From Deltaproteobacteria bacterium (lineage in GTDB: Bacteria; Myxococcota_A; Polyangia; Polyangiales; Ga0077539), in assembly GCA_030694465.1 (NCBI GenBank), contig JAUXYJ010000023.1, positions 124,001 through 188,000 on the forward strand: a stretch of DNA of 64,000 bases, read 5' to 3'. The translations under genes were made by a program, and so were the position numbers. Below the pieces are notes generated by a model, which did no database searches, was not told where the DNA came from, and saw only the letters and a program-made list of their open reading frames with translations. This document shows positions 34,389 to 43,233 of the stretch, one piece after another (position 1 is the first letter of the stretch; every line of letters begins with the position of its first letter).

Positions 34389-35587
34389 GCCGCAAGATGT
34401 ACGCGCTGGGGCTCTCGCTCTGGGTCGCGCTGTGGGCCACGCTGATCGCATCTCCGGGTCATGCGCAGGTGCGACATCGCCGCCCCATCGGCCCGGCACC
34501 CACGCTTAGCTATCACTTTGACAACAACGCGGCGGCAGGGTGCCGGGACTACAGCTGCGGTTCGCGGTGCTACGACGGGCACTCGGGGACCGACATGCCC
34601 GTGCCCGTAGGGACCGCGGTCCTCGCGGGCGCGGCCGGGACCGTCATCGCGACGAACAACGGCTGCGCAAACACAGGATACGTGGGAAATCCCTGTGGCG
34701 GGCGCTGCGGCAACTACGTCCAGCTCGAGCACTCAGATGGCTCGCGGACGATCTTTTGCCACATGCAGCTCAACTCGATTTCGGTCTCGCGCGGGCAGCG
34801 TGTCACCTGCGGCCAGACACTTGGACGCTCGGCGAGCTCGGGGAGCTCGTCGGGACCGCACCTGCACTTTGGGTGGCGCCGTTCGGCGAGCGCTGCGTCG
34901 GCGGATTCGTTTCGGGGTGGCTGCACGAGCGCGCCGGGGGTGTGGGTCGATCAGAGGCCCTACCCCGCGAGCCCCGGAGACGCGTGCCAGTGTGTGCCCT
35001 CGCCCGAGGTCTGCAACGGCCGCGACGATGACTGCGATGGGCGCATCGACGAAGGGCTCACGCGCAACTGCTACACAGGCCCGGCAGGGACCAACAACCG
35101 TGGCATTTGCCGAGGTGGGACCGAGACCTGCGCGGCCGGACGCTGGGGCGCCTGCGCGGGCCAGGTGACTCCACGCACCGAGACTTGCAACCGCATGGAC
35201 GACGACTGCGACGGGCGAGTCGACGACGGCGTGTGCGCGATGGACGCGGGCGCCGTGACTGACGCCGGACGCGACGCAGCGCGAGGCGACGGGAGCGCTG
35301 GGGCCGACGCCGCGAGCGCTGATGTCGTAGGCTCAGACGCAGAAAGTGACAGCGATTTTGCTGACGATGCGAGCGAACCTAGTGACCAAGACGTGAGCCT
35401 CGTGGACCTCGGGCCCGTCTCGGTAGACGCGGACGTGTCGCCGGATCGGGTCGATGTTCCGAGCGGGTGTGCGTGTCGGGCGGCGACGTCGCCGTCGTCC
35501 CGGGGCGCGCGTTCGGGCGCGGGGCTCTGGGTGCTCGCGATGGCGTGGACTGCCTCGCGTGCGCGTCGACGCTCGCGCAACGGATGA
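34385..35587 (+). CDS. M23 metallopeptidase with MopE repeats and MYXO-CTERM-like tail
   Basis: 400 residues. Signal peptide to about residue 28 (SPGHAQ). An M23 (LytM) domain at about 40-180 has the zinc ligands in HSGTDMPVPVGT and GPHLHFGW. It cuts peptidoglycan cross-bridges or acts as an activator. Two MopE/Cys-Asp repeats follow: EVCNGRDDDCDGRIDEG and ETCNRMDDDCDGRVDDG. An Asp/Ser/Ala-rich spacer follows, and the protein ends in CAC, a hydrophobic stretch and RARRRSRNG. This matches the myxobacterial C-terminal sorting signal (MYXO-CTERM) which directs cleavage and surface attachment. The ATSP palindrome lies just after the CAC. Confidence 0.88.
   Translation: MSRKMYALGLSLWVALWATLIASPGHAQVRHRRPIGPAPTLSYHFDNNAAAGCRDYSCGSRCYDGHSGTDMPVPVGTAVLAGAAGTVIATNNGCANTGYVGNPCGGRCGNYVQLEHSDGSRTIFCHMQLNSISVSRGQRVTCGQTLGRSASSGSSSGPHLHFGWRRSASAASADSFRGGCTSAPGVWVDQRPYPASPGDACQCVPSPEVCNGRDDDCDGRIDEGLTRNCYTGPAGTNNRGICRGGTETCAAGRWGACAGQVTPRTETCNRMDDDCDGRVDDGVCAMDAGAVTDAGRDAARGDGSAGADAASADVVGSDAESDSDFADDASEPSDQDVSLVDLGPVSVDADVSPDRVDVPSGCACRAATSPSSRGARSGAGLWVLAMAWTASRARRRSRNG
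35481..35494 (+). repeat. ATSP palindrome, copy 3 (exact)
   Basis: Exact copy near the C-terminus of the M23 peptidase, between the CAC motif and the hydrophobic segment; it encodes RAATSPSS in frame. Confidence 0.8.
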
Positions 35588-35617
35588 GCGATGGATGTAC
35601 CCCTTGCGTCGCAACAC

Positions 35618-35634
35618 CGCGTAACACTTACGCG
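35618..35634. promoter_or_regulatory. Inverted repeat abutting the catalase start codon
   Basis: CGCGTAA-CAC-TTACGCG is a perfect seven-base inverted repeat with a three-base spacer, ending at the base before the ATG at 35635. It would occlude the ribosome site if folded in mRNA, or could be a repressor operator. No Shine-Dalgarno is visible. Confidence 0.45.
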
Positions 35635-36624
35635 ATGTCACAACCCAGCACGCAATGGTCCGAGCAGATCCCACCCAACGAAGAGGCTCATCACACGCAG
35701 TTGGCCGAGAAGCTCATCGCATCGCAGCAAGCCACGCGGGACAAAGAGGGCCCTGGGCGAGCGCTCCATCGCAAACAAATCGCAGCGCTTCACGCGACGC
35801 TCGAGGTAGCCGCAGACCTGCCCGAGTACGCGCGCCAAGGGCTCTTTGCGCAGCCCATGAGCTACAAAGCGCGCGTGCGATTGTCCAACGGATCGGGGCA
35901 CACCCAGCGTGACGCGCGGCCCGATGTGCGCGGGTTTGCGATCTCCGTGTTGGACGTCGCCGGAGAGTCCGCGCTCGGTGGCCCGGCGACCACGCAAGAC
36001 TTCTTGTTGATCCCGTCTGAGACCTTCGCGTTTAAGACCGTCGAGCAGTTTATGAACGTCGCGCTCGCCGCCCCCAAAGGCCCCCTCGCGATCGTCAGCG
36101 CGATGATCAAAATGAACGGCTTTTTCGCAGGACTCAAGGCCGTCAAAGCCCTCGATGAGGGCCTCAAAAAGCCCTTCGCGGGCTTCTTCGCAGAGATGTT
36201 TTTTTCGGCCGCGCCCATCGCGTGCGGACCCTACGCAGCCCGCGTGCGGCTCAAGCCCGTACCGAGCGCGACGACCGCCGCGACACCCCAGTCCGCGAGC
36301 CTCTTAGACGACGTACGAACCCAGCTCGCGAAGGGCCCCTCGGTCCACGAGCTGCAGCTCCAGTTCTTTGTCGACGAAGCCACCACGCCCATCCTCGACC
36401 CCACGATCAACTGGCCGCAAGACCAGTCGCCGTACCTCACCGTGGCGACGCTCACGATCGAGCCCCAAGCACTTGAGGGCCCCGAGCACGACGAGCGCAT
36501 GGCTACGTTTGAGCGCGGGATCTTCGACCCGTGGCACGCCCTCGCGGCGCATCGCCCCCTCGGAGAGATCATGCGCGGACGCAAGGTCGCTTATTTTCTG
36601 AGCCAAAAAGCCCGCGGACTTTAA
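35635..36624 (+). CDS. Catalase-family (haem catalase-like) protein
   Basis: 329 residues from the ATG at 35635; an earlier in-frame start would lie inside the M23 gene. It belongs to the small catalase-like group: RKQIAALHATLEVAADLPEYARQGLF is followed by YKARVRLSNGSGHTQRDARPDVRGFAISVL, which is the catalase core around the haem pocket. PATTQDFLLIPSETFAF corresponds to the QDFL-type motif. The classical active-site His and the C-terminal haem-ligand Tyr are not obvious, so it may act as a peroxidase or lipid-hydroperoxide enzyme. No signal peptide; cytoplasmic. Confidence 0.85.
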   Translation: MSQPSTQWSEQIPPNEEAHHTQLAEKLIASQQATRDKEGPGRALHRKQIAALHATLEVAADLPEYARQGLFAQPMSYKARVRLSNGSGHTQRDARPDVRGFAISVLDVAGESALGGPATTQDFLLIPSETFAFKTVEQFMNVALAAPKGPLAIVSAMIKMNGFFAGLKAVKALDEGLKKPFAGFFAEMFFSAAPIACGPYAARVRLKPVPSATTAATPQSASLLDDVRTQLAKGPSVHELQLQFFVDEATTPILDPTINWPQDQSPYLTVATLTIEPQALEGPEHDERMATFERGIFDPWHALAAHRPLGEIMRGRKVAYFLSQKARGL

Positions 36625-36655
36625 CTTTTACGCGCTCTGCAGTTACCCTCTCGGG

Positions 36656-38299
36656 ATGGCTCGCACGACCGCGATTCACAGTGCGTTGCGTGGGCTCTGT
36701 GGGCTGGTCGTGGGGTTGTCTGGTTCGTGCGTGCGGCCCGCGACGGCCATCGTCGTGATCGTTGATACGGACCTCGAAGAGTCTCATCGCGTTGAAGCCC
36801 CACGGGCCTATCGGCTCACACTGAGCGGACGCGTGCGCGAAGAGCCCGATCGCCCCGTGAGTGAGCTCAGCGCGGGAGATTCGCTGCCCGTTCGGCTCTC
36901 GTGGCCTGCGTCGTTTACGCTCGTTCCGAGAGAAGGCTCGCGCGTTGAGTCACCCGTTCGCGTAGACCTAGCGCTCACGCTCGAACCCACGCAGGGCGGC
37001 ACCGCGTCCGTGATCCACCGCGCTGTCCGCGTGAGGTTTACGCAGCATCAGACCACCACGATCCGTGTGGTGCTCAGCGTGGGGTGCATGCAGCCTTCTG
37101 CCGACTGCGCGAACCCAGAGGGCCCGTGCACGGTCGAGCGCGCGTGCGCAGAGCGCGAAATGAGCTGCAGTCTCGCAGGCGAATGTGTTGCGATTGACCA
37201 GCCAACTACAGCGTTTGATCGCGACGCGGCGGTCGCACGCGTCGATGCGGCGACGTCGCCGGATGCTCCCGATGTCTCCGAAGAGCCCCCTCCGTGTCTG
37301 CCTCAGTGTGCAGGTCGCAGCTGCGGAAACGACGGCTGCGGCGGCCTCTGCGGCACCTGCCCAGACCGCACAGAGAGCGAAGCCCAATGCAGCGCGAGCG
37401 GTCAATGCAACTACACCTGCCGCGCGGGCAACGCGGACTGCGATGGACTGCCCAACAACGGCTGCGAGCAACCCCTCGGGAGCGTGAGCCACTGCAGGGC
37501 GTGCAGTGAGAGCTGCTCGGGCGCGACGCTCCAATGCGATCCGACACGAGGGTGTGTCAGCGGGTGCGCAGACGGGCTCAGCTTATGCAGCGGTTCGTGT
37601 GTAAATTTGCTAACCAATCCCAATCACTGCGGTGCGTGTAGCCGTCGGCCTTCTGAGGTCTGCAATCGCGCCGATGACAACTGCAACGGGCTCATCGACG
37701 AGGGCATCGCGCCAGGACTGCAGACCACTAGCTATGGCGCCCTCGGCAATGGGTGTACCTCGGCCACACGCTCAGCGCTTCAGTGCGCGACCGCCGCGCA
37801 TCGGTTGTGTCGCAGCGGACCGTGCGCCACCGGTGGCTGGGGGGTGGCCGCGACCAGCTCCTCGGCGCCCCAGGTGCAGTGCGTGGTCGGTGAAGTGATG
37901 GACGTCTCTTGGGCAGATCTCGCGGCGATTGATAGCGACTGTGATGGCTCGGCGGGCGCAGGCCAGCACCACGAGTCGTGCCTGTTTGCGGCCCATCGGT
38001 ACTGCGCGCGGCGCGCTGGGATGATCGGTGGGTTTGGCACCGTCGAGGCCAACAGCGTGCCCGGACGGGGGCGCATCGTGTGTGTGCCGACAGCGCGCGG
38101 CGTGGTGCTCACGGGCATCTCGTTCTCGACGCTGACCGCCTTGGCGTCGGGGTGCTCGACGCTCTCGCGGTTCAACGGGGACTGCTTCGCGGCGATCAAC
38201 GAGCACTGCCGACGCACGGTGACTGGCAGCGTCGGAGGCGTGGGCCCTGTCGCGGTCAATCTCATTTCGCGGCGCGCGGATGTGCTCTGCCTGCGGTGA
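36656..38299 (+). CDS. Cys-rich secreted lipoprotein with MopE-type repeat
   Basis: 547 residues. An N-terminal hydrophobic helix ends at SGSC (about Cys25), a likely lipidation site. Residues 30-145 form a beta-rich domain. An Asp/Ala linker with the ATSP palindrome is near 200. Residues 215-330 are Cys-rich with short repeats (CxxxCGNDGCGGLCGTC, CRACSESC, NHCGACS). A MopE repeat EVCNRADDNCNGLIDEG follows near 345. Two related blocks then follow (CATAAHRLCRSGPCATGGWG, CLFAAHRYCARRAGMIGGFG, CFAAINEHCRRTVTGSVGGVG), a threefold repeat of about 70 residues. Surface-exposed; binding or adhesion role inferred. Confidence 0.8.
   Translation: MARTTAIHSALRGLCGLVVGLSGSCVRPATAIVVIVDTDLEESHRVEAPRAYRLTLSGRVREEPDRPVSELSAGDSLPVRLSWPASFTLVPREGSRVESPVRVDLALTLEPTQGGTASVIHRAVRVRFTQHQTTTIRVVLSVGCMQPSADCANPEGPCTVERACAEREMSCSLAGECVAIDQPTTAFDRDAAVARVDAATSPDAPDVSEEPPPCLPQCAGRSCGNDGCGGLCGTCPDRTESEAQCSASGQCNYTCRAGNADCDGLPNNGCEQPLGSVSHCRACSESCSGATLQCDPTRGCVSGCADGLSLCSGSCVNLLTNPNHCGACSRRPSEVCNRADDNCNGLIDEGIAPGLQTTSYGALGNGCTSATRSALQCATAAHRLCRSGPCATGGWGVAATSSSAPQVQCVVGEVMDVSWADLAAIDSDCDGSAGAGQHHESCLFAAHRYCARRAGMIGGFGTVEANSVPGRGRIVCVPTARGVVLTGISFSTLTALASGCSTLSRFNGDCFAAINEHCRRTVTGSVGGVGPVAVNLISRRADVLCLR
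37248..37261 (+). repeat. ATSP palindrome, copy 4 (exact)
   Basis: Exact copy in the linker of the Cys-rich lipoprotein gene; it encodes DAATSPDA in frame. Confidence 0.85.
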
Positions 38300-38304
38300 G
38301 CCCG

Positions 38305-40011
38305 CTACGCAGAGGGCTTGGTCTGATCGTAGATCTGCAGGCTTCGATTGTTGCGCTGCGTCGCGAGCGCTTCGATCGCTTCGACACGCATCGTGACAAA
38401 CGCCGGATCGAGCGCGGGCGTGAGCGTAGCGCCCTCGCGCAAGGGCATCTGGCTCATCGCGTACTCGCTCAGGGCGGCGATGGTGAGACTGGGATTGACG
38501 CCTAAATTCGCAGGGACCATCGAGCCATCACACACATACAGGTCGCTGTGACCAAAGACCTCTGCCCGCTCGTTGATCACCGAGGTCTCGGCAGACGGAC
38601 CGAGCGCGGCCCCGCCCAAAATGTGCGCGGTGGTCGGCACATCGAAGAGCACCTCCATGATGGACGAGTAAGCGGTGCCCTGGACTTTGTCCGCGAACAC
38701 GCGCGCGACCTCGTTGCCAAGCGGGATGTACGTTGGGTTAGGCGCGCCGTCGCCGCGATCGGTGTCCATCGATTGCGTAAAAAATCGCGTCCACCGGCGA
38801 CGTAGCCGGAGCGAAATCGAGTTGTCGAGCGTCTGCATGACAAGCAAGAAGACCCCGCGTTTTGCGCGGCCAAATGGCCATAGGCTCTTGACCCAGCGCA
38901 CTGGATGGCTGAGCACATTTCCCATCCAGCGGACCACCCTGGGGACGCGCCCGCCGCCATCGGTCAAGAGCGTCGCGAGGGGCACGAGCGCGTCGCTGCC
39001 CTCGCTGTATCGCACGACCTCGACGTGCGTGTGCTCGTCGGGATGAAACGAGCTCGTGATCGCGATCCCGCGCGCGTAGCTCTGCGCGGGGGACTTGGCG
39101 TCCACGCCCAAGATCGCCTCACTGTTTGTGCGAACTTTGCCACCGAGAGCGTCCGAAATATTGGGCAAATCTCCACGCGATTTCGCTTCAAGCAGGAGCT
39201 TCACCGTGCCTAACACGCCCGCCGAGAGCACGACCTTGCGCGCACGGATCACCTGTCGGTCTTTGGCAAACCAGCGCCCGCTGCGCTCGTGAGTGACCTC
39301 GTAGCCGCCCTCGGAGAGCGCACGAATCCGGGTCACTGTTCGCTCGGGGCGCACCTCGGCGCCGAGCTTCTCGGCAAAGAAGAGATAGTTCTTGTCGAGG
39401 GTGTTCTTGGCGTCGTGGCGACATCCCACCATGCACCCGCCACACAACGTACACCCGGCGCGGTCAGGTCCTGCCCCGTTGAAGTACGGATCAGGCACAC
39501 GAACGCCAGGCTCTCCGAAGTACACCGCGACGGGCGTGCGCACGTACGTCTCTTCGCGACCTTGCTCTTTCGCGATCGCACGGAGCACGTGGTCGGGCTC
39601 GCCCTCAAACGTGTTCTGCGTGACGCCCAACATAAACTGCGCGTGTCGATAGTGCGGCGCGAGCGTCTTGTCCCAGTCCCGCATCGAGGCCCACGCGCCC
39701 GTCGTAAAGAACGCGCGCGGCGGCACATAGAGCGTGTTGGCGTACACAAGCGAGCCGCCCCCGACCCCCGAGCCGCTCAGCACAAAGACCTCAGAAAACA
39801 GTGACAAACGCAGGATGCCAAAGCACTTGAGCACAGGCAGCCAGATCGAGCGCCGCATGTCCCAGTTGGTCTTGGCGAAGTCCTTGGGTGCGAAGCGTTT
39901 TCCGCGCTCAAGCACCGTGACGCTGTAGCCCTTCTCACGCAGCCGCAGCGCCGCGACGCTGCCGCCAAAACCAGAGCCAATCACAAGCGCGTCCACGTCA
40001 AAGTCTGTCAT
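38305..40011 (-). CDS. GMC-family FAD oxidoreductase (cholesterol oxidase-like)
   Basis: 568 residues. FAD Rossmann motif near the start: ALVIGSGFGGSVAALRLREKGYSVTVLERG. SGSGVGGGSLVYANTL follows, typical of cholesterol-oxidase-type GMC enzymes. Near residue 190 there is a cysteine cluster CTLCGGCMVGCRHDAKNTLDKNYL, seen in a bacterial subgroup and suggestive of a ferredoxin-like metal site. The C-terminal substrate/FAD region ends VINERAEVFGHSDLYVCDGSMVPANLGVNPSLTIAALSEYAM. Likely oxidises a sterol or other hydrophobic alcohol; the electron acceptor is probably not oxygen if the Fe-S site is real. Stand-alone gene. Confidence 0.92.
   Translation of the reverse strand: MTDFDVDALVIGSGFGGSVAALRLREKGYSVTVLERGKRFAPKDFAKTNWDMRRSIWLPVLKCFGILRLSLFSEVFVLSGSGVGGGSLVYANTLYVPPRAFFTTGAWASMRDWDKTLAPHYRHAQFMLGVTQNTFEGEPDHVLRAIAKEQGREETYVRTPVAVYFGEPGVRVPDPYFNGAGPDRAGCTLCGGCMVGCRHDAKNTLDKNYLFFAEKLGAEVRPERTVTRIRALSEGGYEVTHERSGRWFAKDRQVIRARKVVLSAGVLGTVKLLLEAKSRGDLPNISDALGGKVRTNSEAILGVDAKSPAQSYARGIAITSSFHPDEHTHVEVVRYSEGSDALVPLATLLTDGGGRVPRVVRWMGNVLSHPVRWVKSLWPFGRAKRGVFLLVMQTLDNSISLRLRRRWTRFFTQSMDTDRGDGAPNPTYIPLGNEVARVFADKVQGTAYSSIMEVLFDVPTTAHILGGAALGPSAETSVINERAEVFGHSDLYVCDGSMVPANLGVNPSLTIAALSEYAMSQMPLREGATLTPALDPAFVTMRVEAIEALATQRNNRSLQIYDQTKPSA
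38795..38808. repeat. ATSP palindrome, variant copy (one mismatch)
   Basis: cggcgacgtagccg inside the GMC oxidoreductase gene. It is read there in a different frame (RLRRR), so here it may be a chance near-match rather than an inserted copy. It shares the same c-to-a change as the intergenic copy at 48783. Confidence 0.4.
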
Positions 40012-40074
40012 CGCGTTCCCTCGGGGAGCCTGCCTCTGCGTCGTTCACTCTTAGGTATGGCACACTGGACCCTC

Positions 40075-40626
40075 ATGAACTGCTTTTCTTCACGTCGATT
40101 GCCCAAGTTCTTTCGCGCTCCGGCGGCGCTCGTGCTCTTGAGCGGTTTGGTCCATTGCGACGATCCGCCTACCCAGCGCGACGCCAGCTCCGACGTGCGC
40201 TCCGACGTGACAACCGACATCGCGCAAGACGCCACCGTGCTCGTGGACGTCGCCGACGACCAGCGCATGGTCCCTGCCGATGTCGTCGACAGCGCGATGG
40301 ACACAGACTCTGCACACGACGCGCAAGAACCGCAGGACGCGCAGGCCGTCGACGCGATCGCCGACGTCACCGACGCAGACTCCGAAGGGATCGCGTGTCC
40401 CGAAGGCGGCGTACAACCCGTCCCAGTATCCGACGCAGGCGGCGACGCAGCACCGCCGACCACTGCAGATTGCGGCGCGAATCCGCACAGCATGGCAGGG
40501 CAACCGTGCCCAATCGTTGGCTCCGTCTGTGGCTCTGGGGGCGCGAGCGGACGATGCTCGTGCACCCCGACGACCTGCAGCAACGGCGCGGGCGGCACCG
40601 TGCCCATCTGGGTCTGTGGGGCCTGA
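40075..40626 (+). CDS. Asp-rich lipoprotein with Cys-rich C-terminus
   Basis: About 183 residues. The start at 40075 gives a good signal peptide (basic SRRLPKFFR, hydrophobic, then SGLVHC with Cys28 as likely lipidation site). A start at 40057 adds six residues. The middle (30-110) is an Asp/Ala/Val-rich low-complexity spacer, and the last 70 residues hold eight cysteines in a Gly/Ser/Thr-rich context (CGANPHS, CPIVGSVCGSGG, CSCTPTTCSNG, WVCGA). The Cys-rich end directly before a radical SAM gene makes it a candidate substrate, but lipoproteins of this type are common in myxobacteria without such partners. Confidence 0.65.
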   Translation: MNCFSSRRLPKFFRAPAALVLLSGLVHCDDPPTQRDASSDVRSDVTTDIAQDATVLVDVADDQRMVPADVVDSAMDTDSAHDAQEPQDAQAVDAIADVTDADSEGIACPEGGVQPVPVSDAGGDAAPPTTADCGANPHSMAGQPCPIVGSVCGSGGASGRCSCTPTTCSNGAGGTVPIWVCGA

Positions 40627-40684
40627 ACGCGGCGGGCAGTTCAGCCCACGCAGCGCCTAAGAGTGCAGTACGCTCCCCGTCGCA

Positions 40685-41986
40685 ATGAGCGCCCTGACAT
40701 CCCTCGCCACGAGCGCACTTGGACGCGGCGTTCAAGCGCTCTTGCCCACGCTGCGCAGACACACCAACGAAGCGCTCGTGGGGCGACTCGCTTCGCTGGG
40801 CCTCACGCGCGGGACCGGGCGTGATTCAGCTCATTTTTTCCTCAATTTTCTGCGCCACGCGGACGGACGCGGGCTCTCTCCAGAGGCCCTCTCCGGCTGC
40901 GTTGAGCGCTACCTCTTGCGTCCTCTGGTGGCCAGCGAACATGCGCGCTTGCAGACCCGCGCGCGGCACAACATCGCCGGACTTCGCTCGCTCATTCTCT
41001 CGCCCACGGTCGCATGCAACCTCCGCTGCGAGCACTGCTACAACCTCTACGAGATCCACGAAGATGGCCGCGATCGGTTGACTCGCGACGCCATGACCCG
41101 CGTGGTGCGCGAAGCGCGCGCGCTGGGTGCCTACCGCGTGAGCGTCATTGGCGGCGAGCCCTTGCTGCGCTGGCGCGACCTAGTTGCTGTCGCACAAGAC
41201 GCATCCGACGTGCTTTTTACCGTGTTTTCGAACGGTCATTTGCTCACAGACGAGGTCGCGGAGGCGCTCGTCGCCGCGGGCAACGTCGAGCTCGCGGTGA
41301 GCATCGATGGGCCCAAACACCTGCACGATGTGTGGCGCGGTGAGGGCTCGTATGAGCGCGCAACGAGCGCACTCACGCGCTACGTAGAGGCCGGCGGCAT
41401 GGGGATCTTTGCGCCCACTGTCACGCGCGAGAACTACAAGATCCTGCTCTCGGACGACTTTATCGATGCCATGCTCGCGTGCGGGGCCTACATGGGCTAC
41501 CTGCACCATTACGACCTCCTCGGAGGCCAACAGCGCACCGATTGGCTGCTCGATGACGCCGACCTGCGGTGGATGCAGGCGCGCATCGAGACCCTCCATC
41601 GAGACCGCCCGCTGAGCCTCATGAGCAACGTCGTGAGTGACCTCTTGCGGGGTGGTTGCCCGGCGGTCCGTGACTTTGTTCATGTGAACCACAAGGGCGA
41701 GGTCGAGCCCTGCTGCATGGTGCCATTCGCCGCAGATTCGGTGTACGCCAAGCCACTGCACGAGATCCTTCGGTCGCGTTTTTTTCAGGACATTCGTGAT
41801 GCTTCGGCCGACGATCAGGGCATCAAACGCTGCCTCGTCGGCGAGAACCTCGTCGTGCTCAAGCGCGCCGTCGACCGAGACCAAGCGCGACCTACGACAC
41901 GCCCCGCGATGCAGGTCTTTGCGCAACACGACCCCGAGGTCTTGCACCGCATGCCCACGTGCTTCTCGGTGCCCACGCCCACGTGA
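40685..41986 (+). CDS. Radical SAM enzyme with SPASM-like C-terminus
   Basis: 433 residues. The radical SAM cluster motif is CNLRCEHCYN (Cys111, Cys115, Cys118), followed by VSVIGGEPLL, the glycine-rich SAM-binding strand, and a TIM-barrel pattern to about residue 300. A C-terminal cysteine group, GGCPAVRDFVHVNHKGEVEPCCMVPF, resembles the SPASM/twitch region that carries an auxiliary Fe-S cluster in peptide-modifying enzymes. The N-terminal 100 residues are a helical extension. Its TGA overlaps the GTG of the acyltransferase gene, giving a coupled pair. Peptide, lipid or sugar substrates all remain possible. Confidence 0.9.
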   Translation: MSALTSLATSALGRGVQALLPTLRRHTNEALVGRLASLGLTRGTGRDSAHFFLNFLRHADGRGLSPEALSGCVERYLLRPLVASEHARLQTRARHNIAGLRSLILSPTVACNLRCEHCYNLYEIHEDGRDRLTRDAMTRVVREARALGAYRVSVIGGEPLLRWRDLVAVAQDASDVLFTVFSNGHLLTDEVAEALVAAGNVELAVSIDGPKHLHDVWRGEGSYERATSALTRYVEAGGMGIFAPTVTRENYKILLSDDFIDAMLACGAYMGYLHHYDLLGGQQRTDWLLDDADLRWMQARIETLHRDRPLSLMSNVVSDLLRGGCPAVRDFVHVNHKGEVEPCCMVPFAADSVYAKPLHEILRSRFFQDIRDASADDQGIKRCLVGENLVVLKRAVDRDQARPTTRPAMQVFAQHDPEVLHRMPTCFSVPTPT

Positions 41987-43233
41987 ACCCGCGCGCACTC
42001 TCGACGCTCGACGCGTTCTTTCTGGCGTACCAACGCCGCGCCCAGATCGCGATGCACATGGGCGTCACGCTCACTCTCGACGGCGAGCTCTCACGAGACG
42101 TGCTCGAGAACGCCCTTGCGCAGCTCATCACGCGTTGGCCCGCGCTCGGAGCGCCCGTCACGCGCCGTGGGTTTGGCCTCGCGCAAGGTCACGCGACACC
42201 GGCGCACGCGAGCGCTCTGCTCGTCCCACTGCGCTCTCACGAGGACCTCTCGAGGGCACGCAACACGCTCCTCGATCCGCTCTCCCAAGCCCCTCTGCGC
42301 TTGTACTGGCACGAGGCCCCGGGCGAGCACACGCTGGTGCTGTGTGTGCATCACGCGCTGATGGATGGCGAAGGGGTCATGGCGGTCATCCTCGCGCTCT
42401 TGCGGGCCCTCACAGGAGAGCCGCTCGCTGAGCGAGCCGCTGAAACACCAGCCAATTCGCTCGCGAATCATCCGGCGTGGTCGACCATGTTGCGGGCCCA
42501 AGCGCAGCGCAATCGGCGCGATCGCGCGCGTACACCGAGCCGACTCGCGCTGGGTCTCATCGCGCCTGGCCCTCTCGAAGTGCACAGCGAGCACCTCACG
42601 GGGTCTTCGCTCACGGCCCTCCGCGCGCGCGCCGATCGCGCGGGGGTCTCTCTCAGCGCTTGGATCATCGCGGCGTGGATCCACGCGCTGCACGCGCACG
42701 TCGTGCCCTCGGGCCCCGTGTCGGTCGAGGTCCCGGTGAGCCTCCGCGCCCGCAACCGCACGCCAGACGCGCTCGGAAACCACGTCGCTCCCATCACGTT
42801 CTGGAGCGAGACGCAGCGAGACACCGAGGCCATTGCCAAGCAAATTCGCAGTGATTTTCGTCACGCGATCCAGTCCGGAATGCACCTCGTCGATGCGCTC
42901 ACCACCGCGCCGATCGCCAAGCTCCCCTGGGCTCTTTTTGAGCGCGTCGTCGTCAACGCGGACACCACCGGCAACGCGACCTCACACGTCGCCGCGCTTC
43001 GGTTGCCAAGACCCCTCACAGCCCACAAAGCGAGCCCCCTGCGACTCCGCGCGTGGCAGCCCTTCTCGCCGGTGTGTCTCCGGATGGGCGTGGCCCTGAC
43101 GGCGATCGACGCGCACGATGAGCTGATGCTATCTCTCACATATCGCACGCACTCTATCAGCCAAAACGCAGCACAAGACCTCACTGCATCGCTGATGACT
43201 GAGCTCTTGGCCCCCCACACTGCTCAGTCCTGA
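41983..43233 (+). CDS. Condensation-domain / WS-DGAT-like acyltransferase
   Basis: 416 residues from a GTG that overlaps the radical SAM stop (GTGA). The active-site HHxxxDG is present as VHHALMDGEG near residue 128, the signature shared by NRPS condensation domains, PapA-type acyltransferases and wax ester synthases. STLDAFFLAYQ at the N-terminus and GNHVAPITFW in the second half fit the WS/DGAT-like group. It should move an acyl chain from CoA or a carrier to an alcohol or amine. Coupling to the radical SAM enzyme suggests a two-step tailoring of one product. The 3' end overlaps the convergent kinase gene by ten bases. Confidence 0.85.
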   Translation: MNPRALSTLDAFFLAYQRRAQIAMHMGVTLTLDGELSRDVLENALAQLITRWPALGAPVTRRGFGLAQGHATPAHASALLVPLRSHEDLSRARNTLLDPLSQAPLRLYWHEAPGEHTLVLCVHHALMDGEGVMAVILALLRALTGEPLAERAAETPANSLANHPAWSTMLRAQAQRNRRDRARTPSRLALGLIAPGPLEVHSEHLTGSSLTALRARADRAGVSLSAWIIAAWIHALHAHVVPSGPVSVEVPVSLRARNRTPDALGNHVAPITFWSETQRDTEAIAKQIRSDFRHAIQSGMHLVDALTTAPIAKLPWALFERVVVNADTTGNATSHVAALRLPRPLTAHKASPLRLRAWQPFSPVCLRMGVALTAIDAHDELMLSLTYRTHSISQNAAQDLTASLMTELLAPHTAQS

